Shown piece by piece: positions 1 to 6,748 of a DNA stretch of 20,307 nucleotides; the first letter of the stretch is position 1, and each line of letters begins with the position of its first letter. The stretch is from Chloroflexota bacterium (lineage in GTDB: Bacteria > Chloroflexota > Anaerolineae > CG2-30-64-16). Made by a program: the position numbers and the translations under genes. The notes under the pieces are model-generated. The model searched no databases, had not been told where the DNA came from, and was given only the letters and a program-made list of their open reading frames with translations. Location: NCBI GenBank assembly GCA_029555885.1, contig JAKPQT010000270.1, positions 1 through 20,307 of the forward strand, in the 5' to 3' direction.

Positions 1-72
1 CTTCAAACTCGGACGATCGTCGTCCACCACCAAGATCCGCATCGCGCCCGGTTTCTCTTCCGCACTCTGCAT
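1..72 (-). CDS. Response regulator, N-terminal fragment (cut by window edge)
   Basis: Reading leftward from ATG at 72-70, the 24 visible codons give a short polar tail followed by MRILVVDDDRPSLK. The hydrophobic strand ending in a DDD acidic cluster is the first beta strand and metal-binding pocket of a CheY-like receiver domain, the phosphoacceptor domain of two-component systems. The phosphorylated Asp and the output domain lie outside the window, so its job cannot be named. An alternative start is the internal ATG at 42-40, immediately before the receiver strand. I prefer 72 because the frame is open and the promoter at 106-134 leaves a leader of about 27 nt. No clear Shine-Dalgarno sequence precedes either ATG. 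Confidence 0.8.
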   Translation of the reverse strand, partial: MQSAEEKPGAMRILVVDDDRPSLK

Positions 73-105
73 GACTGTGGGCACAGGGCCAGAGTTTACA
101 GCTTC

Positions 106-134
106 ATTATACCACTTGTCAGAACGCGCGGCAA
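106..134 (-). promoter_or_regulatory. Sigma-70-type promoter for the response regulator
   Basis: On the minus strand, TTGCCG (134-129) is followed after exactly 17 nt by a perfect TATAAT (111-106). Transcription would start near position 99, leaving about 27 nt before the ATG at 72. The stretch 135-300 between this promoter and the inverted repeat at 301 shows no gene or other structure that I can support. Confidence 0.6.
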
Positions 135-300
135 AGATTGCGCCCGGTTTCGCGATGCTTCGGGATGAACTACCCGTCATCTCGCATATTTCCTTTCAGA
201 AAGAGACTATCCCACTCAGCGCATCGTAGGCGCAGGATATGAATGGAGTATGAAGGAGATGCCGGGGAAGATTGACAGTCTTGTAACGGAAGGAGGACGA

Positions 301-353
301 ATAGCACGCTGATGTCGTGCCAACCTTCGGTTGGCACGACATCAGCGTGCTAT
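301..353 (-). terminator. Perfect 25-bp inverted repeat abutting the peptidase stop codon
   Basis: Bases 301-325 and 329-353 are exact reverse complements around a TTC loop. The right arm begins inside the TGA stop codon (355-353) of the leftward peptidase gene, so the transcript folds into a 25-bp hairpin immediately after translation ends. There is no U tract (TTCGTCC follows on the minus strand), so an intrinsic terminator is uncertain; mRNA 3'-end protection or a mobile palindrome are alternatives. Its outer end, ATAGCACGCTGATG, resembles the ends of the larger element at 12620-12730. Confidence 0.6.
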
Positions 354-1951
354 CATTCCGGCGAATACACCCAGGCGGCGAACAGGTCGTCCAGGGGCGC
401 ACCTGCGACCGTCTCGGCCAGCGCCTCGAACTCCGCGGGGGTAGCGATATCCCATGATTGTTCGGCATAGTAACGCTGCAGGAACTCCACCATACGCTCC
501 GGGCCGAGTCGCTCGGCCAACGCGACAAGGAACAATGGCCCGCGGCCGTAAACGACCCCGCTGTATTCGCCCTCGGGATATGCGCTGACCGGCAAACCGA
601 TGGGCTTCTCAATCCGGTCCACGCGCGCCCAGCGGTCATCCAGCGCGGCCAGGAACCCCGCGGCGCCCTGCTCGCCATAGCGGTCCTGGAAATAGAGGTA
701 GGTGCTGTACTGAGCCAGCGCCTCGTCCAGCCAGGGATCGTGCAACTGGTCGTTGCCGACCACGGCGTACCACCACTGGTGCGCGGTCTCGTGGACGATG
801 ACTGCCTCGAAACCTGCGTTGCCCGGCTCGCGCTCGTACAGGCCGGCTGCGAGGACAATCAGTCCGGGATACTCGATGCCCGCGGCCGTCGTGCCGGTCG
901 CGGCGATGTCCAACTCGCGATACGGGTACGGTCCGAACTCGGCCTCGAACGTCGCCACGGCCGCGGCCGCGATGTCGAGCGCGGCCTCCGCATTGACCTC
1001 GCTGCCCGGCAGATAGTAGCTCGAATACGTCACGCCGTCCACGGTCGCGGTTGCGGTATCGTACTCGCGGCTGAGGGTCGCGGTGAAGTCGCGCATGGGA
1101 CCGCCGCCGAACCGCCAGATGACCGAATCGTCGGTCTGGCGTCGTTCCAGTTCGACGCCGGTCGCAGCCACCTGGACGCCCGCGTCCGTCTCCAGCCGCA
1201 CATCATACAGGCTGGCGTCGTGATAGATGACATCGCCCTGCGGCGCGGGCCGCTCGATCTGCCAGCCGCCGTTCCCTGCGTCAAATACCGCGACGGTCGG
1301 ATAGAAATGGGTCAGCGCCAGCACGCCCTCCTTGAAGGCCAGCTCATCATAGTTGCCGACGCCTTCTTCCGGCACGGTCACCTCAAAATCAAGGACCATG
1401 TCAACCGACGCGCCGGGTTCGAGGGGGTCGGCCAGTGGGATGCGTGCCACAAATTCGCCCTGCCGCCAGTCTGCCTCGACCATCTCTCCGTTTACCCCTG
1501 CCTGAGTCAACTGCATCACCGGGGCCCAGAGGTTCGGGTACAGGTGAAAGTAGACCTCATCAAGCGGCGCCGTCTCTGGATTGGTGTAGTGGACATACGC
1601 GCGGCCTTCGAACTCGGTCAGCTCCGACGACACGACGACATACAGCCGGTAGCGCGTCAGCCCGGCCAGGTCCACCTCGCTCGCCACTTCCGGTCGCAGC
1701 GCAGCAGTGTAGACGGTCGGGTCTTCGACTTCAGACGGAGGTTGGGCGGGTGCCACGGTCGGGACGGAGGTCGCAGCCGCGGTGGCTGTCGGCACAGCGG
1801 TCGCAGCGACGGTCGCTGCGACAATAGGCGAGGGAGCCGCCGTCGCGGTTGCGGGCGGCGGCGTGGCCGCAGGCTGCGCGGGCGGGGTGCAGGCGGCGAG
1901 GACGAGGAGCAGCACAACGCAGACCAATCCAAAATCAAGCTTTCGCTTGAC
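353..1951 (-). CDS. M1-family (gluzincin) metallopeptidase-like lipoprotein; start codon unclear
   Basis: The product is a predicted surface-anchored zinc aminopeptidase-like protein. Counting from the GTC codon at 1951 (532 codons), residues 3-20 form a KRK-plus-hydrophobic signal ending in the lipobox LAAC (Cys21). A Pro/Ala/Thr-rich tether follows to about residue 75, then the M1 N-terminal beta domain. The catalytic domain has HETAH (387-391) and Glu410, giving HEXXH-X18-E. An AGIEYPG segment (357-363) stands where classical M1 enzymes have GAMEN, and Tyr468 in VVYGRG is the likely transition-state Tyr. Active-site residues are therefore intact. The odd point is the start: the natural signal-peptide start position is GTC, not ATG/GTG/TTG. 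A repeat element lies immediately upstream, and the first in-frame alternative, TTG at 1927, would lose the basic n-region. Upstream of 1951 the frame stays open through repeats and into the neighbouring gene, which is probably meaningless. A start-site mutation, a one-base frameshift or a non-canonical start are all possible. Confidence 0.75.
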   Translation of the reverse strand, partial: VKRKLDFGLVCVVLLLVLAACTPPAQPAATPPPATATAAPSPIVAATVAATAVPTATAAATSVPTVAPAQPPSEVEDPTVYTAALRPEVASEVDLAGLTRYRLYVVVSSELTEFEGRAYVHYTNPETAPLDEVYFHLYPNLWAPVMQLTQAGVNGEMVEADWRQGEFVARIPLADPLEPGASVDMVLDFEVTVPEEGVGNYDELAFKEGVLALTHFYPTVAVFDAGNGGWQIERPAPQGDVIYHDASLYDVRLETDAGVQVAATGVELERRQTDDSVIWRFGGGPMRDFTATLSREYDTATATVDGVTYSSYYLPGSEVNAEAALDIAAAAVATFEAEFGPYPYRELDIAATGTTAAGIEYPGLIVLAAGLYEREPGNAGFEAVIVHETAHQWWYAVVGNDQLHDPWLDEALAQYSTYLYFQDRYGEQGAAGFLAALDDRWARVDRIEKPIGLPVSAYPEGEYSGVVYGRGPLFLVALAERLGPERMVEFLQRYYAEQSWDIATPAEFEALAETVAGAPLDDLFAAWVYSPE

Positions 1952-1954
1952 GGA

Positions 1955-2002
1955 GCATCCTGAGCGGAGGCCGCACGCAGTGCGGATACAGTCGAAGGAT
2001 GC
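1955..2002. repeat. REP-like element A with conserved ends
   Basis: GCATCC (1955-1960) and GGATGC (1997-2002) bound a 48-bp unit that holds an inner perfect hairpin CCGCAC-GCA-GTGCGG. Its two outer 13-mers (GCATCCTGAGCGG and CAGTCGAAGGATG) recur, inverted, in element B at 2058-2117. It abuts the point where the peptidase start codon should be. Confidence 0.6.
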
Positions 2003-2057
2003 GGTCCCTGCCTCCAGCGCGCTTTTCCGTCCACAATCCGTCCTGCGTGGATAGACC

Positions 2058-2117
2058 ACATCCTTCGACTGACTTCTTGTCGTCTTCAAGGTGGAGTCGT
2101 ATACCCGCTCAGGATGC
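2058..2117. repeat. REP-like element B, inverted relative to A
   Basis: This 60-bp unit carries the same two 13-base ends as element A, in the opposite orientation. The right end reads CCGCTCAGGATGC, the exact reverse complement of A's left end. The left end (CATCCTTCGACTG) is the reverse complement of A's right end. The central sequence is unrelated to that of A. Ends of the form CATCCTGAGCG...CGAAGGATG are, to my knowledge, a common bacterial intergenic palindrome. Confidence 0.55.
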
Positions 2118-2142
2118 TTCTGCCAAACCATCCGGCTGAAGC

Positions 2143-2171
2143 CTCGACTCCAAATCGAGTGAGGGAGGAGC
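2143..2171. repeat. 29-bp direct repeat, copy 1
   Basis: This unit is identical over 29 bp to 2205-2233, at a 62-bp period. It contains an internal hairpin CTCGA-CTCCAAA-TCGAG followed by a purine-rich tail GTGAGGGAGGAGC. It lies in the gap downstream of the PLP-enzyme gene. Only two copies are visible, so this is not a CRISPR array. Confidence 0.6.
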
Positions 2172-2204
2172 GTCGTAGTCAGCCCAGGCGTTGATCGCGC
2201 CATA

Positions 2205-2233
2205 CTCGACTCCAAATCGAGTGAGGGAGGAGC
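2205..2233. repeat. 29-bp direct repeat, copy 2
   Basis: This is the second exact copy of the unit at 2143-2171, ending 4 bp before the TGA (2240-2238) of the PLP-enzyme gene. Read leftward, the ACTCGATTTGGAGTCGAGT hairpin falls just after that stop codon, so it could help end the transcript. No U tract follows. Confidence 0.6.
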
Positions 2234-2237
2234 AGTT

Positions 2238-3455
2238 TCATATCTGCGCCAGCGCCTGTTCCAGGTCCGCGATGATGTCGCCGGCATCCTCGATGCCGAT
2301 GGACAGCCGCACCAGCCCGTCGCCGATGCCGATGCGCGCCCGCGTCTCCGCGTCCAGCGCGCGGTGCGACGACATGGCCGGATAGAGCGTGAGGGTGTAC
2401 ACATCGCCGAGCGTCGTCGCCGGCTGAATGAGCCGCAGCGCCTCCATGAAGCGAAAGACCTCCGGCTGGCCCGCGCCTGCCAGGTCGAAGCTGACCATCG
2501 CGCCGTATGAGCCGCCGAGCAGCTGCGTCGCGAGGTCATGCTGCGGATGGGCCGCCAGACCGGGATAGTTGACCCCGGCGACGCGGCGGTGCCCGGCCAG
2601 CCAGCCCGCAATTTCCGTCGCGTTGGCACACTGCCGCATGACGCGTAAGGGCAGCGTCTTCAGCCCGCGATGCACGAGCCAGGCATCCTGCGGCCCCAGG
2701 TTCGCGCCGAGCAGCTTGTTGATCTCGTACAACTCCTTGCGCCGCGCCGCGCTCGTGATCACCGCGCCGCCGAGCACATCGCCGTGGCCGCCCAGGTACT
2801 TCGTCGCGCTGTGGACGACGTAATCCGCGCCCAGCTCGAGCGGACGGCAGAGGACCGGCGTCGCAAAGGTGTTGTCCACGATGAAGGCCGCGCGGTGCGC
2901 GTGCGCCAATTCGGCCAGCCGGGGCAGGTCGGCCACCTTGAGCAGCGGGTTCGAGATGGTTTCCACCAGCAGCGCGACGGGCGGCGCACCGGTCGCGGTC
3001 ACGTCCGCCAGCGCCGCGGCGACCGCCGCGTGATCGGCAGGATCCACAAAGCGGACGCTGACGCCCTGGGTCGCGAGCAATCGGGCCAGCAGCGCATAGG
3101 TCGCGCCATAGACGTCGTGCGCCGCGACGACCGTCGTGCCCGCACGCGCTCCGGCACCAAGCAGCGCCGCATGGATGGCGGCCATGCCGGAGCCGTAGGC
3201 CAGCGCGGCTTCGCCGCCTTCCAGCGCGGCCAGCGCAGCCTCCAAGGCGGCGACAGTCGGGTTGCCGTAGCGCGTGTAGACCGGATTCATGCTCGTGCCG
3301 GCGAACACCGCATCGAGGTCCGCGGTCTCCTCGTAGGTATAGCCGACGCTGTGGTAGACGGGCGTGACGACGGGCATGAAGCTGGCCGCGCCACCTTCCG
3401 GTTGCGTGGCCGCGAGCCGCTCGCCCGCATGGACAGACAGGGTATGGATATTCAT
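2238..3455 (-). CDS. Cys/Met-metabolism PLP-dependent enzyme (cystathionine gamma-synthase/lyase or methionine gamma-lyase type)
   Basis: This is a 405-residue fold-type I PLP enzyme of the trans-sulfuration family (MetB, MetC, CGL, MGL, MetZ), acting in the cytoplasm on sulfur amino acids. Visible family features, in order: TRYGNPT with Tyr60 and Arg62 (phosphate binding from the partner subunit), GSGMA at 88-92, ETISNP at 165-170, VDNTFATP with Asp194 (pairs with the pyridine nitrogen), and HSATKYLGGHGDVLGG with Lys219 as the PLP Schiff-base lysine. A TTLGDVYTL segment stands at 347-355, where synthases and lyases usually have SLGGVESL/ETL, so I do not assign the exact reaction. Length is normal. 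The ATG at 3455 is preceded by AAGG. Upstream are a structured leader and a strong promoter shared head-to-head with htpG. Confidence 0.9.
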   Translation of the reverse strand: MNIHTLSVHAGERLAATQPEGGAASFMPVVTPVYHSVGYTYEETADLDAVFAGTSMNPVYTRYGNPTVAALEAALAALEGGEAALAYGSGMAAIHAALLGAGARAGTTVVAAHDVYGATYALLARLLATQGVSVRFVDPADHAAVAAALADVTATGAPPVALLVETISNPLLKVADLPRLAELAHAHRAAFIVDNTFATPVLCRPLELGADYVVHSATKYLGGHGDVLGGAVITSAARRKELYEINKLLGANLGPQDAWLVHRGLKTLPLRVMRQCANATEIAGWLAGHRRVAGVNYPGLAAHPQHDLATQLLGGSYGAMVSFDLAGAGQPEVFRFMEALRLIQPATTLGDVYTLTLYPAMSSHRALDAETRARIGIGDGLVRLSIGIEDAGDIIADLEQALAQI

Positions 3456-3495
3456 GTTGACCTTATATATACATTGTTGAGAAGGTGTATAGATG

Positions 3496-3546
3496 CCCGT
3501 TTTCTGAGGTGAAGCGGAGCTTCACACGAAAACGGGTGTCTTCGTG
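3496..3546 (-). promoter_or_regulatory. Structured leader with two mutually exclusive hairpins
   Basis: In the leader transcribed from the promoter at 3557-3585, CCCGTTTTC (3496-3504) pairs with GAAAACGGG (3528-3536). These enclose a perfect inner stem GTGAAGC-GGA-GCTTCAC (3509-3525), about 16 bp in all. An alternative stem pairs CACGAA (3525-3530) with TTCGTG (3541-3546) and uses part of the same arm. I see no known riboswitch core and no U tract. It may be an attenuator-like leader, a protein-binding site or a mobile palindrome. Confidence 0.45.
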
Positions 3547-3556
3547 CATCCTATCG

Positions 3557-3585
3557 AGCATAACGGTGCATGGCAGCCTTGTCAA
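3557..3585 (-). promoter_or_regulatory. Sigma-70-type promoter of the PLP-enzyme gene
   Basis: On the minus strand, a perfect TTGACA (3585-3580) is separated by exactly 17 nt from TATGCT (3562-3557). Transcription would begin near 3550, giving a leader of about 95 nt that contains the hairpins at 3496-3546. Its -35 hexamer overlaps that of the divergent htpG promoter. Confidence 0.65.
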
Positions 3586-3608
3586 AACTGGACCGCTTTT
3601 CTTATACT
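3579..3608 (+). promoter_or_regulatory. Sigma-70-type promoter of htpG
   Basis: TTGTCA (3579-3584) and TATACT (3603-3608) are spaced by 18 nt, placing the start near 3615, about 100 nt ahead of the htpG ATG. No CIRCE element (TTAGCACTC-N9-GAGTGCTAA) is present, so HrcA control is not supported. The -35 lies on the same bases as the leftward promoter's -35. Confidence 0.55.
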
Positions 3609-3670
3609 CCTCTAACGCAATTCTTGCGCCGCTCTTGCGGTTGCTGTTACATTGTAGGGTGCAAACTCAC

Positions 3671-3701
3671 TGTAGGGACGGCTTGACAAGCCGTCCCTAC
3701 A
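3671..3701. repeat. Perfect 15-bp palindrome in the htpG leader
   Basis: TGTAGGGACGGCTTG (3671-3685), a one-base A loop, then its exact reverse complement (3687-3701). It ends 5 bp before the GGAGGA ribosome-binding site (3707-3712). It would make a very stable RNA hairpin just upstream of translation initiation without covering the ribosome-binding site. The form resembles dispersed intergenic palindromes seen in cyanobacteria and Chloroflexota. Confidence 0.7.
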
Positions 3702-3715
3702 CCCACGGAGGATTT

Positions 3716-5596
3716 ATGACCGACGAAACCCGCGCGGCGGAAACGCTGGAATTCCGCGCCGAAGTCCAGCAACTGCTCAACATCCTGGCCCATTCGCTCT
3801 ACACCGAGCGCGAGATCTTCCTGCGCGAGCTCATCTCCAACGCATCCGACGCGCTGAACCGCCTGCAGTTCGAGATGCTCACCAACCGCGATGTGCTCGA
3901 CCCGGAGGCGAAGCTCGAAATCCACGTGGATTTCGATGCGGACGCGCACACGCTCACCATCTCGGACACGGGTATCGGCATGACCCGCGAAGAGATCATC
4001 GAAAACCTCGGCACCATCGCGCACTCCGGCGCGCTCGCGTTTCTGAAACAAGTCGGGGAAAATCAAAAGGCCGGCGATTTGCGCCTTGCCGACATCATCG
4101 GGCAGTTCGGCGTCGGCTTCTACTCCGTGTTCATGGTGGCCGATGAAGTCAGCGTGACGACCCGCTCCTACAGGCCCGACGCGACGGCCTGGCGCTGGAC
4201 CTCGCGCGGGGACAACCGGTTCACGCTCGAACCCGCAGACAAGGCGACGCGCGGGACGGTCGTGGAGGTCAAGCTCAAGGAGGATGCGCACGACCTGGCA
4301 TCGTCCTGGCGGCTGGAGAGCATCATCAAGCGCCACTCGAACTATGTCTCGTTCCCCATCTTCGTCAAGGGCGAGCAGGCCAACCAGCAGGCCGCGCCGT
4401 GGCGCAAGCCGATGAAGGATGTCACGCCGGAGGAGTACGACGAGTTCTACCGCCAACTGACATTCGACCTGGACGCGCCGCTGCTGCACATCCACATCGT
4501 CACCGACGCGCCGGTGGACATCCGCAGCATCCTCTACGTGCCCGCCAAGCTGGACCGCACCGCACTCAACCTGCGCAGCGACCACGGGCTGCGGCTCTAC
4601 TCCAAAAAGATCCTCATCCAGGAGCACAACAAGGACCTGCTGCCCGAACACCTGCGTTTCGTCGAGGGCGTGGTGGATTCGGAGGACCTGCCGCTCAACA
4701 TCTCGCGCGAGACGGTGCAGTCCAACCGGGTGCTGCGCCAGATGCAGAAGGTGCTGGCCGGCCGGGTTATCAAGGCGCTGCGTGAGCTGGCCGATGAGAA
4801 GCCGGAGGACTACGCGCGCTTCTGGCAGGAGCACGGCATCTTCATCAAGCAGGGCGTGGGCATGAACCCGGGCGACAACGCCGACCTGCTGCCGCTGCTG
4901 CGCTTCCCATCTACCCGTTCCGAGGGCAAGCCCATCGCGCTGGCCGAGTACGCGAGCCGGATGATCGAAGGGCAGACGGAGATCTACTACCTGCTGGGCA
5001 GCGACCTGGCCTCCGCGGCTGGCAGCCCCCATCTCGACCCGCTCCGTGCGCGCGGGCTGGAGGTGCTGCTGCTGACCGACCCGTTCGATGGGTACATGGT
5101 GCAGGGCATCCGCGAGTTCGAGGGCAAACAGCTCCGCAACGTAGACGACCCGGGGCTGGAGCTGCCCGGCGAAGTCAAGGCGGACGATGAGGAACAGGCC
5201 GCGACTGATACGCCGCAGGCCGACTTCGCAGAGGTGCTGGCGCGGGTGAAGACGGTGCTGGGCGACCGGGTGACCGAGGTGCGCGAGTCGAAGCTGCTGA
5301 CCGACAGCCCGGCCCGGCTGGTCTCGCCGCACGCGGGCTTCGACCGCGACATGCAGCGCGTGCGCCGGCTGATCGAGGAAGATTTCAAGGTCCCGCCGAA
5401 GATTCTGGAACTGAACCGGCGGCACCCGCTCGTGCGCAACCTGGCCGCGAAGATGGCCGGCGAGCCTGCGTCACCGCTGGTGGATGCAGCCATCGAGCTG
5501 CTGTTCGAGAACCTGCTGCTGCTGGACGGGCTGCACCCGAACCCGGCGCAAATGGCCCCGCGGATTCAGATGATGTTGGAAGCCGCGACGAAGTAG
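3716..5596 (+). CDS. htpG: Hsp90-family molecular chaperone HtpG
   Basis: A cytosolic ATP-dependent chaperone of 626 residues, close to the usual bacterial HtpG length. The N-terminal GHKL ATPase domain shows [13 protein letters not shown] with the Mg/ATP-binding Asn42, SDTGIGMT with Asp84, GTIAHSGA (99-106) and [16 protein letters not shown] (128-143). The middle domain follows (YVSFPIF, then [11 protein letters not shown]), with the C-terminal dimerisation domain from about residue 510, including RRHPLVRNL. The ATG at 3716 follows GGAGGA at 3707. The frame is open further upstream to 3485 through the promoter and palindrome, but nothing there resembles the family. It is monocistronic, divergent from the PLP-enzyme gene and followed by a hairpin at 5609-5634. 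Confidence 0.97.
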   Translation: MTDETRAAETLEFRAEVQQLLNILAHSLYTEREIFLRELISNASDALNRLQFEMLTNRDVLDPEAKLEIHVDFDADAHTLTISDTGIGMTREEIIENLGTIAHSGALAFLKQVGENQKAGDLRLADIIGQFGVGFYSVFMVADEVSVTTRSYRPDATAWRWTSRGDNRFTLEPADKATRGTVVEVKLKEDAHDLASSWRLESIIKRHSNYVSFPIFVKGEQANQQAAPWRKPMKDVTPEEYDEFYRQLTFDLDAPLLHIHIVTDAPVDIRSILYVPAKLDRTALNLRSDHGLRLYSKKILIQEHNKDLLPEHLRFVEGVVDSEDLPLNISRETVQSNRVLRQMQKVLAGRVIKALRELADEKPEDYARFWQEHGIFIKQGVGMNPGDNADLLPLLRFPSTRSEGKPIALAEYASRMIEGQTEIYYLLGSDLASAAGSPHLDPLRARGLEVLLLTDPFDGYMVQGIREFEGKQLRNVDDPGLELPGEVKADDEEQAATDTPQADFAEVLARVKTVLGDRVTEVRESKLLTDSPARLVSPHAGFDRDMQRVRRLIEEDFKVPPKILELNRRHPLVRNLAAKMAGEPASPLVDAAIELLFENLLLLDGLHPNPAQMAPRIQMMLEAATK

Positions 5597-5608
5597 GGGG
5601 AAATCGGT

Positions 5609-5634
5609 ACGGGCAGCCCACATGGGCTGCCCCG
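5609..5634. terminator. Bidirectional terminator-like hairpin between htpG and the GNAT gene
   Basis: ACGGGCAGCCC and GGGCTGCCCCGT pair around a short ACAT loop with one extra C, an 11-bp GC-rich stem. It fills the 40-bp gap between convergent stop codons (htpG TAG at 5594-5596, acetyltransferase TAA at 5639-5637). There is no strong T run on either side. Confidence 0.55.
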
Positions 5635-5636
5635 TC

Positions 5637-6158
5637 TTACATTCCCTTAGGTGACCCCAGATTGAGTTCCATGAAAACCCAATGCTTGCGGTACTCAGGT
5701 GGAATTTCGCTTTCTTCATAGGGTGGTCGTTCGCGGAACCCGCAAGACCGGTACAAGCTATGCGCGTCCAACATGAATCTAGCGCTATCGAGGCGCAGCA
5801 GTGAATATGTTGCTTCCTGTGTGGCTTTGATGGCTTCAGCAACAAGCCGGCGGCCGATGCCCTTACGCCGGAAGTTCGGGCGCACATACATTCTCTTGAG
5901 CTCCGCGACGTGGTCGCCTGTTTTTCGGACGCACGCGCAGCCTGCAAGCAGGTCGCCCTCGAAGGCGAGAAAGAGGTAACCCTGGGGCGGGAGAAAAGTG
6001 TATATCGTTTCCAGGTCATGCAGCAGAACCTCTTTTGCATCGAACGTTACGCCGTACTCGTCGAACACCCGGGCGCTGGCCCATCGCAGATATTCCGCGA
6101 ACAACTCCTGTATCTCAACTTGATCCGCCGGCATTGTGGCTTGTCGAACAACCAACAT
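5637..6158 (-). CDS. GNAT-family N-acetyltransferase
   Basis: A 173-residue protein with the GCN5-related fold: it is expected to transfer an acetyl group from acetyl-CoA to an amine of an unidentified substrate. Motif A is clear: the strand AELKRMYVRPNFR (85-97) runs into the pyrophosphate-binding loop RRKGIG (97-102), followed by helix RRLVAEAI. The C-terminal segment DAHSLYRSCGFRERPPY (131-147) is the usual Y-x-x-x-GF motif B. Length is normal for a single-domain GNAT. The ATG at 6158 has GAGGATGGGACT immediately upstream, giving a good ribosome-binding site. It is a single gene, convergent with htpG. Confidence 0.9.
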   Translation of the reverse strand: MLVVRQATMPADQVEIQELFAEYLRWASARVFDEYGVTFDAKEVLLHDLETIYTFLPPQGYLFLAFEGDLLAGCACVRKTGDHVAELKRMYVRPNFRRKGIGRRLVAEAIKATQEATYSLLRLDSARFMLDAHSLYRSCGFRERPPYEESEIPPEYRKHWVFMELNLGSPKGM

Positions 6159-6215
6159 AGTCCCATCCTCGTATGAAGATTCAGTGCTGGCTCACTATTT
6201 CGATACTTATCCCGA

Positions 6216-6734
6216 TCACATTTCTCGCTTGATCTTCCAATAGACATCTAATGCTCGCTCGTAGTCGAACGGGAAGACGCGCTGCGCCAGCCCTGTCTCC
6301 ACCTCCCGGCAGGCCGCGTAGGCCTGCGCGACCAGGTCCGCCGGATACCCCATCCGCTGCGCGTTCTCGTCGAATTCGTCCTGGTCCAGCCGCTCCACGG
6401 TGCCGTCCATGTGCACGCGATAGTCGAGGTCCAGGTCGGTCCATTCGAGCACACCATCCTGCAGGGTCACGGGCAGGGCGATGTTGACGTACATGAGGTT
6501 CATATTGCTGATCTGCTCGGTGATGTGGACGACGTTGTACCACCTGTGCTTGAGGAAGATTTCGAGCAGGCCATCTGGGGCCGTGAGCCACTCGCATCGC
6601 CGAGCGTGCCAGTGGGGGAGGCCGGGCAACGCGAACAGCGTGATGGCCTCGTCCGTCTCGGCATACAGGTATGTTTCGTACGCGTCGCGCAGAGAACCAT
6701 CATACTTCCTGGAACGCACCCGGGCTTTCCGCAT
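6216..6734 (-). CDS. DUF402-family protein (FomD/YgaC-like)
   Basis: A 172-residue protein starting at ATG 6734. Family features are KYDG (10-13), an HRWYNV segment (63-68), YVNIALP (82-88), the acidic string TDLDLDY (99-105) and DQDEFDE (117-123). DUF402 includes Mg/Mn-dependent nucleoside di/triphosphatases and the phosphonate-nucleotide hydrolase FomD; the Asp/Glu clusters correspond to the metal site. The substrate here is unknown. The frame is open further upstream (to about 6845) but only over the end of the neighbouring gene. The ATG at 6734 begins 14 nt after the stop of the kinase-like gene, and an AGGGGGCC stretch lies 10 nt upstream, so the two genes are probably cotranscribed. Confidence 0.85.
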   Translation of the reverse strand: MRKARVRSRKYDGSLRDAYETYLYAETDEAITLFALPGLPHWHARRCEWLTAPDGLLEIFLKHRWYNVVHITEQISNMNLMYVNIALPVTLQDGVLEWTDLDLDYRVHMDGTVERLDQDEFDENAQRMGYPADLVAQAYAACREVETGLAQRVFPFDYERALDVYWKIKREM

Positions 6735-6748
6735 GTGGCAAAGGCCCC

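Noticed and set aside
458..1963. A 501-codon open frame on the plus strand opposite the M1 peptidase gene
   Set aside because: It is antisense to a gene with a complete zinc site and has Arg/His/Gly-rich composition with no domain. It is a GC-codon artefact.
2143..2233. Possible minimal CRISPR array (two 29-bp repeats, 33-bp spacer)
   Set aside because: Only two copies, a gene-end hairpin repeat character, and no cas genes nearby.
3602..3715. Heat-shock operators (CIRCE) or a ROSE-type thermometer upstream of htpG
   Set aside because: No CIRCE sequence is present, and the palindrome does not pair with the ribosome-binding site.
3647..5425. A 592-codon open frame antisense to htpG
   Set aside because: It mirrors htpG codon structure and has no ribosome-binding site or recognisable motif.
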